Of a stretch of DNA of 64,000 nt, positions 50,869-61,819 are shown piece after piece. Origin of the DNA: Picochlorum sp. 'celeri' (lineage: Eukaryota; Chlorophyta; Trebouxiophyceae); contig JAACMV010000030.1 of NCBI GenBank assembly GCA_010909725.1, positions 62,001 through 126,000 on the forward strand, in the 5' to 3' direction. The translations under genes and the position numbers were made by a program. The notes below the pieces were generated by a model. That model saw nothing but the letters and a program-made list of their open reading frames with translations. It was not told the DNA's origin and made no database searches. Numbering within the stretch: the stretch's first letter is position 1; every line of letters begins with the position of its first letter.

Positions 50869-51933
50869 ATGGCCCCAAAGAAAGCACTCATCACTGGTAT
50901 CACTGGTCAGGATGGTGCGTACCTGAGTGAATTTTTGCTGAACAAGGGGTACGAGGTGTATGGTATCAAGAGACGTTCTTCTAGCTTCAACACGTCTCGT
51001 ATCGACTCCATCTACGAGGATTTTCACGGGGAAAACGTGAAATTGAAGCTCTATTATGGGGATCTGACGGATACTGGGAGTCTCGTTCAGATTATAGGGA
51101 AGATCCAGCCAGACGAGATTTACAACTTGGGTGCCCAGAGTCATGTGGGGGTGTCCTTCCAGTGCCCAGAGTATACTGCTGATGTGGATGCTCTTGGGGT
51201 GTTGAGAGTGTTGGAGGCCATCAGAATTTTGGGTATGGAGAAGAAGTGCAAGTTTTATCAGGCTTCCACCTCTGAGCTGTTTGGAAAGGTGCAGGAGATT
51301 CCCCAAAAGGTGACCACACCCTTCTATCCACGTTCCCCATATGCAGCAGCAAAACTGTTCGGGTACTGGATCACCGTCAACTATAGAGAGTCATACGGTA
51401 TGTTTGCCTGCAATGGTATCCTGTTCAACCACGAGTCCCCTCTGAGAGGTGAGACATTTGTGACAAGGAAGATCACACGAGGTCTGGCGAGGATCAAGGC
51501 TGGTTTGGATGACGCACTGTACTTGGGAAATCTCGATGCGAAGAGAGATTGGGGGCATGCAAAGGATTACGTCGAGATGCAGTGGCTCATGCTCCAGCAG
51601 GATGAACCAAAGGATTATGTGATTGCAACTGGAGAGCAGCACAGTGTTCGTGAATTTGTCAACCTTTCCTGCGAGGAGCTCGGCATCAAAATCCGCTGGG
51701 AAGGCACCGGTGTGGATGAGAAGGGAATTGATGAGGAGACTGGAAAAGCTATTGTCAAGGTCGATCCAAGATACTTCCGCCCAGCAGAAGTCGATACCTT
51801 GCTTGGTGACCCAACAGAGGCCCAAGCTCTCTTGGGATGGACTCCCAAGATTTCTTTCGAACAGCTGGTGAAGGATATGGTGCAAAGTGACCTCGAGGCA
51901 GCCATGGCTGAGAAGAAGAATCAGCAGAAGTAA
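50869..51933 (+). CDS. GMD: GDP-mannose 4,6-dehydratase
   Basis: 354 residues, no intron, starting [20 protein letters not shown]. The Rossmann motif GITGQDG, the [12 protein letters not shown] segment, the STSELFGK catalytic Ser/Thr and the YAAAK Tyr/Lys pair are all present, as is the [20 protein letters not shown] motif. The enzyme makes GDP-4-keto-6-deoxymannose, the first step to GDP-fucose and GDP-rhamnose-like sugars for wall or glycoprotein glycans. The protein lacks a signal peptide, so it is cytosolic. The ATG at 50869 opens directly into the fold. Confidence 0.97.
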   Translation: MAPKKALITGITGQDGAYLSEFLLNKGYEVYGIKRRSSSFNTSRIDSIYEDFHGENVKLKLYYGDLTDTGSLVQIIGKIQPDEIYNLGAQSHVGVSFQCPEYTADVDALGVLRVLEAIRILGMEKKCKFYQASTSELFGKVQEIPQKVTTPFYPRSPYAAAKLFGYWITVNYRESYGMFACNGILFNHESPLRGETFVTRKITRGLARIKAGLDDALYLGNLDAKRDWGHAKDYVEMQWLMLQQDEPKDYVIATGEQHSVREFVNLSCEELGIKIRWEGTGVDEKGIDEETGKAIVKVDPRYFRPAEVDTLLGDPTEAQALLGWTPKISFEQLVKDMVQSDLEAAMAEKKNQQK

Positions 51934-52426
51934 AGTGACCCAACGTATTATTATTTGTTCATATGAATCCGGTACATATATACATATTGCGTCCTCTTCA
52001 ACAACAGGAAATCAATAGGAAATCTCTGTCTATAAATTCAAATCAATCGTATATTCCTACTGTAAATATCATATACATATCATTGAGATGGAATCGATCG
52101 ATGCCGCACTACATATACGTATTGGCTGCAATTGCAAGCAGCTGAGAGAATATTCTTCTCATGAGAGGAAGATTTCCATCCTCAGGGTGATTATTTTTTA
52201 TTTATGACATCCCACTCGATCTGGCTATTGATCTACCGTGTACCATTTCTATTCATTTTCGAATAAGAAGATCTAGTACCGGAGTTGCCAGGATATCCAG
52301 AGAGAAGTTGTGACTGTGTGCATTCGTCTTCAAAAACAAATTACATGACTCCTGTTGACGAGAAAGCGCAGTAGAAGCCACGTTCTATATGTTTTAGTTT
52401 TTTTGTAAATTATAGAGACTATTAGG
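51934..52426. other. Intergenic region between GMD and MRS2-like genes
   Basis: 493 AT-rich bases, rich in TATA-like strings around 51970-52120, including CATATACGTATT near 52106. Two short frames occur but lack coding character. The upstream part is 3' region of GMD and the rest is promoter of the MRS2-like gene. No RNA gene was recognised. Confidence 0.4.
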
Positions 52427-53892
52427 ATGGCTGTGGGAGGGATAATGGATGCACTGTTCCGTCCTGGGTTGAAAGGGAAGACTAGGAAACCCTGGAGCAG
52501 CGGTCGAAAGAGTTCTTCGAAATCGTCAAAGGATGGCGAGGCGTTTGATGTGAAACCTCCAGTGTTGAAGCAAGTGCAGCAGGTTCGTAAATGGCTGTCC
52601 CTTACTCCTGATGGTGATGCGTCGTCGTTGGAGTTGAGTAAAATAAAGGTGACACAGCAGCTTGGGATTCCTCTACGGGACTTGCGTATTTTGGATCCTT
52701 TGCTGGCGACGAGTTATCCTTCTGCTTTGCTTGCTCGAGAGAAGGCTATTGTTGTGAATTTAGAGTTTATAAAGATGATTGTTGGAATGAATACATGTTA
52801 TGTGACCAACTTGGATGATCCCAATGCGGCAGATTTTGTAGAGCATTTGCAGCATCGATTAAAGTATGGTCCAACGAATACAGGGGAAGAACAGCATCCT
52901 CATCAAAAGGATGAAATAGTTGATGGGAAGAAAAAGGGGAAAGGGATGGATGAGAAGAATGCTAAAACTCTTGGTAATCAATCAAAGAGTTACAACATAC
53001 TTCCTCCTGTAAATCCGCTGCCAGAGCTGCCATTTGAATTGCGGGTGCTTGAAACGGCGTTAGATTATATATCAAAGTATTTAGAGCAGCAAGTTTCTGA
53101 TTTGGAAGCGTCAGGGCACCCTGCATTGGACGCCTTGACACAGAAGATTAGCACATCCAATCTAGAGAGGGTTCGGCGTATTAAGAATCGAATGGTTCGA
53201 TTGAACACGAGGATCGAGACGGTGCGTTTGATTTAAAATACATATTACTATAATGGGGAATACTAAAGATGTATCATGGCCACATGCAGTTGAAAGAAGT
53301 GTTGGAAAAGACATTGGATGATGATGCCGACATGAAGGATTTCAACCTGTCGGCACTGGAAGAGGAGCGTGTAGAAAATTTACACAGACAAGCTCTGAGG
53401 ATGTCATCGGGGACTCCTTTTGATGCTCCAATCACCCTATCATCGAACTTTGGTGGATTGGAGAGGGTTTCGATGCGCATGGACAAGTCTGTGGCAACCT
53501 CGGCGTCTTCTGATACATCATTGGATGATGATGAGGATGTCGAGGTGGTTGAACAGTTGCTCGAGAGTTATTTCATGCGTTTGGATAATACATGGAATCG
53601 GTTGCAAAATCTGACGGAATACATTGACGATACGGAGGATTTTATCAATATTGAGTTGGATTCACATAGGAATCAATTGATTCGACTTGATATTGTCCTG
53701 ACATGCTTTACAGCTTGTATGGGACTGATCACAGCTGTGACGGCTTTGTTTGCTATGAATCTGGAGATGGCACCAGGCCAGGAAGGAGCCCCATATTGGT
53801 GGTTTGTTGTCATTTCCATCAGTGCCAGCATGGGGGCCATTGGCCTTTTCAGTTCGGTGATGGTATATTGCAAGATTAAGCGGCTTTTGTGA
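52427..53892 (+). CDS. MRS2: MRS2/CorA-like magnesium transporter with AMN motif
   Basis: Two exons, 52427-53221 and 53290-53892, with a 68-base intron; 465 residues. The junction gives RIETLKEVLEKTLDDD. MRS2 landmarks: GIPLRDLRILDP near residue 80, ILDPLL.TSYPSALLAREKA, the LPFELRVLETALDYISKYLE helix, and two membrane helices at the end. The pore signature that reads GMN in MRS2 and CorA here is AMN (TALFAMNLEM). The region about 310-350 is variable and acidic. Plant MRS2 proteins lie in plastid, mitochondrial, vacuolar or plasma membranes; no transit peptide is obvious here. Confidence 0.88.
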
Positions 53893-54040
53893 GATGTCCT
53901 TGATACTTTTGCACTAATTTTAAATATTGTATGTAATTGTGGTGGTAAAGTCCGAAAAACTCGTCGTTTCGAATGGAGCAGTCTGTAACTGACGACAGTG
54001 TCCCTCTGCGTAGAAAAACAATAGCAATAGAGTATGCGGC

Positions 54041-54967
54041 ATGACGCTATTCAAGACAATATCTTTAAAGATTGACAGTTATTATATTCGCATAGGCGCG
54101 GCATTGGTCGCTGCATTTTTGGTGGGTCTGTGGTCGTGCCGACTGGGTAGTGTGCAAGCAAACGACCTGTTGGTGTTCAGACATCCAGCCCGTGGAGGCA
54201 CGTGTGGTAGAGAACCATTAGTTCTGGTGTACAATAGAATCCCCAAAGCAGGTTCGACGACATTTATGGCCTTGGCGAAAGACTTGGCCGATACAAATGG
54301 GTTCAGGATGGTGACACCAGAGCCGTACTATGACCATTCTAAAATTCGACGTGCCATCTTTGATGCGATCGTATCGGATACAAAGACACTCGTGGTGAAT
54401 CATTTTTACTTTCCAGAGATCGTGTATGGGGATCAAATTGCGTATATGAACATTATGAGGGATCCAGTCAACCGGAGTGTGAGTGACTACTATTATCTTC
54501 GGTACAGTTCTCGGCGTGGGAACCATGCCGTAAAATATCGCGAGACCCATGGGGATTTGAGCCTAGATGAGTGCTTATTTAAGAAGAATAATGAGTTTGC
54601 TGGAATATGCGAGCCTGATGTCAATCTGCAGAGCAATTTCTTTTGTGGAAGGGAAGGTCACCCTTGCCATGATCAACCCAGCATGTTGGAGTCTTTTGGA
54701 TTGAGGAATATGCGAGACCATTTCAGCGTAGGAGTGGAAGAACGATATAGAGAAACACTGGAAATGTTAGAAAAGACATTTCCCTCATTTTTCAAGGGTC
54801 TGAGTGCGATGTACAGCGATATCGAGAATGGATCATTGAATTCAAACTCCCACCCTGAGCCTTCATCGAGGGCAGAGAAACATCTTACACGTCTCAACAA
54901 TGTTGATTATTCCCTGTACCAACAGGCCAATAGATTACTGGATGAATACATTCGAACATGTTTATAA
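54041..54967 (+). CDS. 2-O-sulfotransferase-like type II membrane enzyme
   Basis: 308 residues. A signal-anchor helix at about 17-35 (IGAALVAAFLVGLWS) suggests Golgi location. PAPS binding motifs: 5'-PSB in YNRIPKAGSTTFMALA and 3'-PB in MNIMRDPVNRSVSDYYYLRY. These, with HFYFPEIVYGD before the 3'-PB and a CxxxxGHPCH cysteine region, match the heparan/uronyl 2-O-sulfotransferase family. It probably sulfates a wall or scale polysaccharide; the acceptor is unknown. One N-glycosylation site (ENGSL) near the end. The stop codon is 11 bases from the convergent CUL1 stop. Confidence 0.85.
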   Translation: MTLFKTISLKIDSYYIRIGAALVAAFLVGLWSCRLGSVQANDLLVFRHPARGGTCGREPLVLVYNRIPKAGSTTFMALAKDLADTNGFRMVTPEPYYDHSKIRRAIFDAIVSDTKTLVVNHFYFPEIVYGDQIAYMNIMRDPVNRSVSDYYYLRYSSRRGNHAVKYRETHGDLSLDECLFKKNNEFAGICEPDVNLQSNFFCGREGHPCHDQPSMLESFGLRNMRDHFSVGVEERYRETLEMLEKTFPSFFKGLSAMYSDIENGSLNSNSHPEPSSRAEKHLTRLNNVDYSLYQQANRLLDEYIRTCL

Positions 54968-54978
54968 CATATAAGTGA

Positions 54979-57267
54979 TCATGCGATGTATTTGTATGTC
55001 TGAGTCTTTGAGGAATCCCTTTCTATATACTCTCGGTCGATCAACCCCTCAATGCTCTTCTTTATAACCTTCACATCTGGGTGGAACGCTCGTTGAAGCT
55101 GTGTGATGACCTCTCCCATGAGATCGCTATGCGACAGTGTTTTTCTGCTCTTCATTATTCTGACAATGGCAGCATCCACAGCATGCTTCCTATCCTTGTC
55201 TACTTCTTCATGGACTTTGCGGCGATCATCAACAGGAGGGAGAGGCACGCGAATTCTCCTGGCCCTGTCCACGAACTTGTTATTGATCGAAAACGAATCC
55301 GTCGTCAGGATTTTCTTCTCTGGTGTTGATTTCAGCAAGAGCTTGTATTTGCCAAGGCACAGCGAATGAAGAGACCTGGACAAATCTTCTTGTGGGATTT
55401 TCATGGTGTCCATCAATTGCTGAAACGAGAGGGTGTCTTGAGACAATGTATCAAAAGACAGCAGTACCCCCGCCTGAACTGGGCTCAATATTAATTCATA
55501 GGATTTTCCAAACGTGGCCTTGAGGTGAACAGAGCCAAGGCCCAGCTGCCAGGTTAATCTGCGGGATTTGGCAGTCTCCTCGTGGAATTTGGAAAAGTAT
55601 TCCAAGGACTCGACCATCTTTTCAGGGAGTTCCATTTCCAGAACTTTATACGAAGGCCAGTACCCAGTGGTCAGGACTGTCACATTCATGTCAACTGGCA
55701 GAGATGTATTATTCCTGTCCAGCCAACTTCTAAAGTCTAGCTCCTTTTCCCTTGCAATCTGAAGATCTTGCACCATGCCTTCCATCTTGGACGTGTATTG
55801 CTGTCCACATTGCTGCTTCAACCTCGTCAGCATACCCTTCTCTGCGTCCTCACCGCATGACGTTGAATACAAGAGCCTCCTTGCCAACTTCTTGCGGTAA
55901 AATTCTGCAAACATGTCTCTATCAGAGATGTATGCCAAAAACTTGACAACCTTGTCCAATGTCCCATCCATATCATCTTCAGCCAGTTTTGAGGCTCCCC
56001 CTTTCCTCAAAATAGCGTCTGCGAATAGCGCCATGAGTTCAGGAACAGATCTACCAGACACCGTCTTGTTGAAAAATGATTCAAATGCCTCCCTCAAGGC
56101 TTTATGAAATAGCGGAGCGGAATCAAGACTCCCATTCACAATGCCCGTAAAGGTGTCATGTAGAGATATCGCCTTTTTAATAAACGTGTGATCAGCAGCA
56201 TCCTTGCTGCTCTTCTGAGCATTCGCAGTATCCAACTGTCTAATCAGATCAGAGCCCTTTTCCTCAATATAGGCTTTGAACACTTTTGCCATGGGCTCCA
56301 AGCCCTCAGGAAGGCGCGAAAATAATCTAAACATCCTATTTATATCCTCGGTTCTTTCATCAGACAACAGAACAAACAGCCCCGAATCAGGCTTTTCCAG
56401 GAGCCTCATCTCATACTCCTGCAATAATGTTGCGTCTGCTTCCCTCAATAAATTAGATTTCCCTTCTACATGCAAATACTTATCCACCCGAGCCTCCTCT
56501 TCTAACAATCGAGCCTCCGCCTTTCTCAGATAATCAGGAGTCGTGTCTTCCGCAATCCATGCCGTGGCACACTTTCTATAATACTTTTGTGTAGACTGCA
56601 ACATGTACACCTCGAAATCATTCTCATACGCCTCCATACTTCCCATACCAACCTCTTGGAATATAGCTAGCGTATCACGAAGTAAATCCGTATCTACAAT
56701 CTCCCCTTCCCTGTCCTTTTCCATCTGCGCCAACACAGCATCTCTCGCTTTACCCTTGACCTCTTCATACACAGTGCTTTTGAATGCATCCACTCCGACA
56801 GCTTGAAGATCCACTAGATTATACCGAACTACATAATATCTATCCAGATAGTTGAAAATCTTTTTCATCCACCTGACCATAAGCTTGTGATTCTTCCAGC
56901 AATGAACAAACTTGCGCAAGAAAAACTCATCGTGCGTATCCTTCAACGCAGGTAGCACAGACGCGTGAATGTAATCATCAAATATCTGTTGATACCTCAC
57001 ATATAGGTTCTTCGAGTGATCATTGGGAGTTTTCTGAGTGCACATATTGTACACAATCGTGTACAGACTCATGTTGACTGTTGCACTTTCTGGCTTCTCC
57101 TTGACCCCCTCCAGGAAAAGCTTGAATTCCTCGACGCCAGCCTACAATATCAACCATATGAACACGTCACCTACTGTATTGGTATATCAGGTATACTATA
57201 TATCACATACATTGATCTCGCTCCAACCCTGCTCAAAGTCGATGGTTTTCCGAGTATCCACGACCAT
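54979..57267 (-). CDS. CUL1: Cullin-1 (SCF ubiquitin ligase scaffold)
   Basis: Two exons, 57267-57211 (19 codons) and 57141-54979, with a 69-base intron; 739 residues. The junction reads FEQGWSEINAGVEEFKLFLE. Plant CUL1 features: LYTIVYNMCTQKTP, HDEFFLRKFVHCWKNHKLMV and RWMKKIFNYLDRYYV for adaptor binding, the cullin homology region (RDMFAEFYRKKLARRLL), and the neddylation site IVRIMKSRKTLSHSDLM with the acceptor Lys, then the terminal YIERD..TQTYKYIA. It organises SKP1/F-box ligases. CSN4 in the same window is part of the enzyme that removes NEDD8 from cullins. Head to head with RNF121. Confidence 0.95.
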
Positions 57268-57515
57268 CTGGACAGTTTTCGTATTCTATGCCCTGGCGCC
57301 TCTTCCAACCTTTCAAAAGGTGAGTTACCTACTAAAACTACGTTTGATAAAATACTATGCGTAAATTCTTTATAGAATTGGGCGGGTGAGCCCGAGGCAA
57401 CAATATCTCGGTTCGAACGTTCTTCCTTGTAATAAAACATTTAAAAAACATTCCTTGATACGGACAGTACAGGGGCCATGGCTATTTGAGTCCATCAGAG
57501 ATGGCCGTATCCCAA

Positions 57516-57522
57516 TATATAT
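57516..57522 (+). promoter_or_regulatory. TATA-like run upstream of RNF121
   Basis: ATATATATTT lies 15-20 bases before the ATG at 57539. It sits within the reading frame that would extend the protein upstream, which supports the later start. Position-based inference only. Confidence 0.3.
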
Positions 57523-57538
57523 TTACAGAATTGTCACC

Positions 57539-58633
57539 ATGGATGGGTCGATTGTGGTATCAGCAGTGCTGCTGCTGATGGGCAATAGTGCTCTAGGAGC
57601 AGAGACACAGGGTGATGCCTCTGCTCGGGCGGATGCGGGTGGGAGTGAGCATAAAGCCACAAATAAGACGTCTCTTGGGGATGGAGAACCGGAATTGACC
57701 GAAGAACAAGTGCAGCGTTCGGTGCTGATCTTTTACATTGTTCTTGTAGTCATGATTGCAGCGCAGAGTGGGCTGGTGAGGTGGAGAAGGGCACATAAAA
57801 GATCATATGAGCTCGTGACATTGATAGGATTGTGGTTGGTGCCGGCCATTATTAGCCTTCACCTCATGTTCTGGAGGTTTTTGATTGTGTGGAGTGGGTA
57901 TTCTGGGGTTACTGGAATGTACCTGTATAAATGTGTGTATACGGACCTGTGGGATACCAATGTTCCAAAGAATATCTATAGATGGTTTTTGGGAGTGTTC
58001 CGAGTGAGTGTGGGCGTGGGACTGACTGGATATATCATGCTCTTGGTGGACATCTTGTCTGGAGGGCTCTTGTTTGCCCCTCTGGTAGAGTCTGGGTTTT
58101 CTCTTCTTCTGATCTGGTATGGGTTATATTTCGGTATCCTCACAAGGGATTGTGCAGAGGTTGTTAGTGATAGAATGGTGGGTTCATTTAGTAAGCATCT
58201 CAGGGCGAGGGCATCAGTGAACACGGTGCGGGACTGTGCCTTGTGTGGTCAGGAGCTGCGAGATACCATGACGCATATTGCGGATGGTATGAGTGATTCA
58301 AAAGAATCGAATAAAGATGCGAGCAGCGTTCAGTTGAATTGTAAACATATATTCCATCCCGAGTGCATCAAAGGATGGTTGATTGTTGGAAAGAAGGATT
58401 CGTGTCCAGCATGTAATGAAAAGGTTGATCTGCGGAGATTGTACGCGGACAAGCCTTGGGAGACTCGAAATCTGTCATGGATACAAATGCTTGATATGGT
58501 TAGATATCTGATTGTATGGCAGCCCACCATCATGACGGCGTTGCATTTTGTCTTTCATGTCTTGCACATGGATGAAGATCTAAGTCCTCCTGATGCAAAC
58601 GCCCATATCAATGCAAATGCAACCGATTCATAG
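57539..58633 (+). CDS. RNF121: RNF121/RNF175-type transmembrane RING ubiquitin ligase
   Basis: 364 residues from ATG 57539; an upstream non-ATG extension is unlikely. Signal peptide (SIVVSAVLLLMGNSALG), then about five membrane helices, then the RING (CALCGQEL, NCKHIFHPECIKGWLIVG, DSCPACNEKVD), then another helix. The family motif RRAHKRSYELVTLIGLWLVP and the C-terminal TRNLSWIQMLDMVRYL are RNF121-like. In animals RNF121 is an ER/Golgi ligase for membrane protein quality control. Divergent from CUL1 with about 270 bases between starts; convergent with the tail-anchored gene, 35 bases apart. Confidence 0.87.
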   Translation: MDGSIVVSAVLLLMGNSALGAETQGDASARADAGGSEHKATNKTSLGDGEPELTEEQVQRSVLIFYIVLVVMIAAQSGLVRWRRAHKRSYELVTLIGLWLVPAIISLHLMFWRFLIVWSGYSGVTGMYLYKCVYTDLWDTNVPKNIYRWFLGVFRVSVGVGLTGYIMLLVDILSGGLLFAPLVESGFSLLLIWYGLYFGILTRDCAEVVSDRMVGSFSKHLRARASVNTVRDCALCGQELRDTMTHIADGMSDSKESNKDASSVQLNCKHIFHPECIKGWLIVGKKDSCPACNEKVDLRRLYADKPWETRNLSWIQMLDMVRYLIVWQPTIMTALHFVFHVLHMDEDLSPPDANAHINANATDS

Positions 58634-58668
58634 CACTATTTATTATTACATTCTTTATGTACATATTT

Positions 58669-59745
58669 TTATTGGCGATGGAGCTTGGTCCCAATCAACA
58701 GAATATGAATCAGAACAATATAGGCAATTGCAGCAACAGCCCACAAGCGAGGCTTGCCAACATTATACAGTACCTTTCGTTTGCCTAATACGTATGGCAC
58801 AATCGTATCTTCCAATACACGGACAATCTTTGTCGGTGACTGTTTCTTCAGTTTCGCATACGACAGTCTCAGGTGATGCCCAATCCCAGGCAATGGTGGC
58901 TTTTGTGCACCCCCTGTTTCAAAATAGTGCACGAGCGGAGCAACACCCTTCTCACTCACCCTTCCTTCTTCCAACATCTCTATCGCTTCGGAACAATCCT
59001 TGTCTTGTGTCGTCTGTTCAGCCTGCGCTGCAGGCGAGGATGGTACAGGCATGATGTTTTTCTTCCGTTCCTCAATCTCCCGCATCCTTCTCAGTAACGG
59101 AGAGGCATTGCCCATATCTAACACTACATTTTCGTCTTTTGTATTCCTTTGTGAATCCACATGCTTTTTTCGAGGAGAAGGAGACGCCATAATCGTGAAA
59201 TCCTCCTCCAACCTTGCATCATCATCATCAAAAGACAATGCCTTGCCCCCCATCTCTGGCGAAAACATTTCCTTCATAATGGCATCAAACATATCATCCA
59301 AATGCTTGTTCATACTCTTCACCGCAGAGACATCCAATACCTGCGGTGAATCCTCACCCAGAGAAGAAATGCCCCTTGTGCCACCATGCACTGGAGTACT
59401 CTCCACATCCAGAGGCAAGACATCACCAACTCCGTCCCCCTCAATAGTCATATCATCGTCATCGTCCATTTGTCGCAAGAACGCTTTGCGCGTCTCTCTA
59501 TCCATGACAGGACCGCGTTTGGTCGTCACTGCCTTGTTGACCACTGAGTCATCGCGCCTCTTCCCCGATTCTGGGCGTATAAACCCACCCAAAATACTTC
59601 CATATGATTCTTTTGTACTCATATCCTCATCAGCCTCCGATTCTCTGCTTCTATAAAGTCCTGTATGCTGCTGACCTTCGCCCAGCCAATGGCGCATCCC
59701 GAAGGAAACAGATCCACCAAATGTCGTCTGCTGTCGATACGACAT
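58669..59745 (-). CDS. Tail-anchored protein of unknown function
   Basis: 358 residues. Mostly hydrophilic, acidic and Ser-rich; a helical segment (MNKHLDDMFDAIMKEMF) lies near the middle. The last 90 residues are ordered and basic: LVHYFETGGAQKPPLPGIGH, then LSYAKLKKQSPTKIVRVLED, then one hydrophobic helix (LWAVAAIAYIVLIHILLIG) and a four-residue end (KLHRQ-like). This fits a tail-anchored ER or Golgi protein, perhaps a tether. No family recognised. A non-ATG codon precedes the chosen ATG. Convergent with RNF121. Confidence 0.7.
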   Translation of the reverse strand: MSYRQQTTFGGSVSFGMRHWLGEGQQHTGLYRSRESEADEDMSTKESYGSILGGFIRPESGKRRDDSVVNKAVTTKRGPVMDRETRKAFLRQMDDDDDMTIEGDGVGDVLPLDVESTPVHGGTRGISSLGEDSPQVLDVSAVKSMNKHLDDMFDAIMKEMFSPEMGGKALSFDDDDARLEEDFTIMASPSPRKKHVDSQRNTKDENVVLDMGNASPLLRRMREIEERKKNIMPVPSSPAAQAEQTTQDKDCSEAIEMLEEGRVSEKGVAPLVHYFETGGAQKPPLPGIGHHLRLSYAKLKKQSPTKIVRVLEDTIVPYVLGKRKVLYNVGKPRLWAVAAIAYIVLIHILLIGTKLHRQ

Positions 59746-60192
59746 CAACTATGAGTTATATTTTAAAATATATAGTTCATGCAGTGGTGGTTAACACTCC
59801 GACACCATGAACCAACGCATGCCGAGTCGGTTGGAACCAACCAACCAACCGTCACTGTTGTCAATGAATGGTTCCTATCCAAGACTATGCTTGACCGAAT
59901 TGATTCCCGTATGAGCCATTGTCTGGATCTGGGCCTCGGGCAAAGCTTCTGTATATGCACAAATACATTGGTTGATGTTTAAATACCATTACATACTAAA
60001 ATTGTGACTTGATCAATCTCGAGGTATGGGTTTCATGGCTGCATTGTATTGGGTCTTTGGGAGTGACGTAGACGATGGTCGTGCATCTCTCTTGTGTCTC
60101 ACATGTTTCTGGAATGTGATCACTATGTGTTATGTATCTATATGTGCAGACACTGTCTCTCATTGCGACGGAAACGAACAGAGTTGTTGGGC
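59746..60192. other. Divergent intergenic region, tail-anchored / AlgH genes
   Basis: 447 bases containing AT-rich tracts near 59755-59780 and 59980-60005. No frame looks coding; an open plus-strand frame that joins the AlgH gene begins at 60094 but precedes the likely transit peptide. Holds both promoters. Confidence 0.4.
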
Positions 60193-61101
60193 ATGACTGG
60201 CGTTGTTTCGGTGGGGAGGTTGTCGAGTCACCGAGGTGGACCAAGGCATCTTTTGCATCCACTTGGTACCAAGACGAGCATGATATATTCCAGTTCTGAG
60301 TATCGAGGCTGTCGACACAAGGCACGGGCCTCGTCTGGTGGGGGCGAGGAGGAGGAGGACCATGTCTTCTACTACTATGGGGATGAGATGGGGTATGATG
60401 TGGATGCTGTTACTGCGGATTGGAGGGAGTATCGGGCAGGGATGGTTGCGAAGGAGCACCGCCATGCTGGGACAAAGGAATGGGCAGGGTTGGGTCGGGA
60501 GGGTGTTCAACAGACCAGTCGTCGGTGGTCGCATCAGATCTCTCATCCCGAGAAGGGATGTTTGTTGGTAGCTCGTCGACCTGATTTGGGGATGTTTTCA
60601 TACTCTGTTATACTGATTACGGAGCACGACGACGAGATTGGGTCCAGTGGCCTGGTGCTGAACATGCCCACACCTCTGCACATTGCAAATTTGGGCTTGG
60701 AGGTGCATATTGCCGAGTCTCTTGGGCAGTGCCCATTGTATATAGGTGGTCCAGTGACTCGGAATTTGCTCCATGTGCTGCATGGAAATGAGTCTGTGGA
60801 GGGATCCATGGAGATTATCAAAGGCGTGTATGCTGGAGGTGTTGAAAGCGCTGCTGAGCTGGTGCTTCAAGGGGCTGTGGATCCATCAGAGTTTCGCCTG
60901 CTGGCAGGATATAGTGGCTGGGAGCCTTATCAATTAGCGACAGAGATACAGAATGGGGCATGGCATGTGATATCAGCCTCGTCCGATGTGATCAACGGAT
61001 GCATCAAGGGAGACTACACAGGTTTTGGACAATTTTCCATGAATGATACAAAAGTTGACTGTTGGAAAGCCATTTTACACGAGACTGGTATTCCATTTTA
61101 A
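60193..61101 (+). CDS. UPF0301/AlgH family protein, plastid-targeted
   Basis: 302 residues from ATG 60193. Basic, Ser/Gly-rich N-terminus (SVGRLSSHRGGPRHLLHPLG) fits a transit peptide; an upstream ATG at 60094 would add Cys-rich text with no coding character. The AlgH domain (about 135-300): GCLLVARRPDL, SVILITEHDDEIGSSGLVLN, CPLYIGGPV, FRLLAGYSGWEPYQLATEIQ. The function of this widespread bacterial/plastid family is not known. Acidic, Tyr-rich linker before the domain. Convergent with PsaO. Confidence 0.85.
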   Translation: MTGVVSVGRLSSHRGGPRHLLHPLGTKTSMIYSSSEYRGCRHKARASSGGGEEEEDHVFYYYGDEMGYDVDAVTADWREYRAGMVAKEHRHAGTKEWAGLGREGVQQTSRRWSHQISHPEKGCLLVARRPDLGMFSYSVILITEHDDEIGSSGLVLNMPTPLHIANLGLEVHIAESLGQCPLYIGGPVTRNLLHVLHGNESVEGSMEIIKGVYAGGVESAAELVLQGAVDPSEFRLLAGYSGWEPYQLATEIQNGAWHVISASSDVINGCIKGDYTGFGQFSMNDTKVDCWKAILHETGIPF

Positions 61102-61142
61102 GTTTTCCCACGTATAGAAAAAATGAATGACCATGTAAATGC

Positions 61143-61685
61143 TTACCAGTACTCCTGCTTGCGGCCCTGGATTCCAATCTGAGCGAGAGTCAGGGTGACA
61201 AAGAGTCCAAGGTGCCATGTGACCATGTACAACCAGAACTTGTCATCGAGGGCTGGTCCCTGTGGGAAGTTTGCTAAGTTGGCTCCAATGGACTCTGTGA
61301 AGAGGCCAAAGAGGGACTTTCCTCCAAAGGCAGACACCCCAATGTTGGATGGGATGAACCATCCAGCAGATCCAATCATCAATGCAAGTGGCTCCTTCTT
61401 AAGCCATTCATATCCCTCGTTGGCGGCAGCACGGACGACAACCTGTCTGGAAGAGGCTCTGCTTCTGCTCAGAGGTGTTGTCCTCAATCCTGCACATCAA
61501 TACACGCATCATGATGAGCATTGAAGATGCTTTAGTCTTAGAATATTCTCTTTGGACCATCATCCATTCGCACAGAGAGCCATCAAAGAGGATTGTCCGC
61601 GATTGGATGTCGACGGGTCAATCCATCAGCCTTTCACGGCGTACGTACCAGATACCAAAGATGGGCGGGCGATAGTGGTCTGCAT
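61143..61685 (-). CDS. PSAO: Photosystem I subunit O
   Basis: Two exons, 61685-61649 and 61489-61143, with a 159-base intron; 127 residues. Splicing joins RPSLVSG to LRTTPLSRSRASSRQ, a chloroplast transit peptide ending near VVVRAA. The mature part has the PsaO signature: WLKKEPLALMIGSAGWFIPS, FGGKSLFGLFTESIGANLAN, and YMVTWHLGLFVTLTLAQIGI. Two membrane helices. PsaO lies near PsaL/PsaH and helps LHCII dock to photosystem I in state transitions. Green lineage and red algae; strong evidence for a photosynthetic host. Confidence 0.95.
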
Positions 61686-61819
61686 GTTGATTGCTATTTG
61701 TGCAGTGATGAATACTTGAGTATTAAAGTACAATGACGAGAGCGATGTCGGGATCCTAAGATCTATCCTGCAAAGATTGCGATCGGAATTCATCCATATC
61801 CCATTGACGGGATCTTTTC

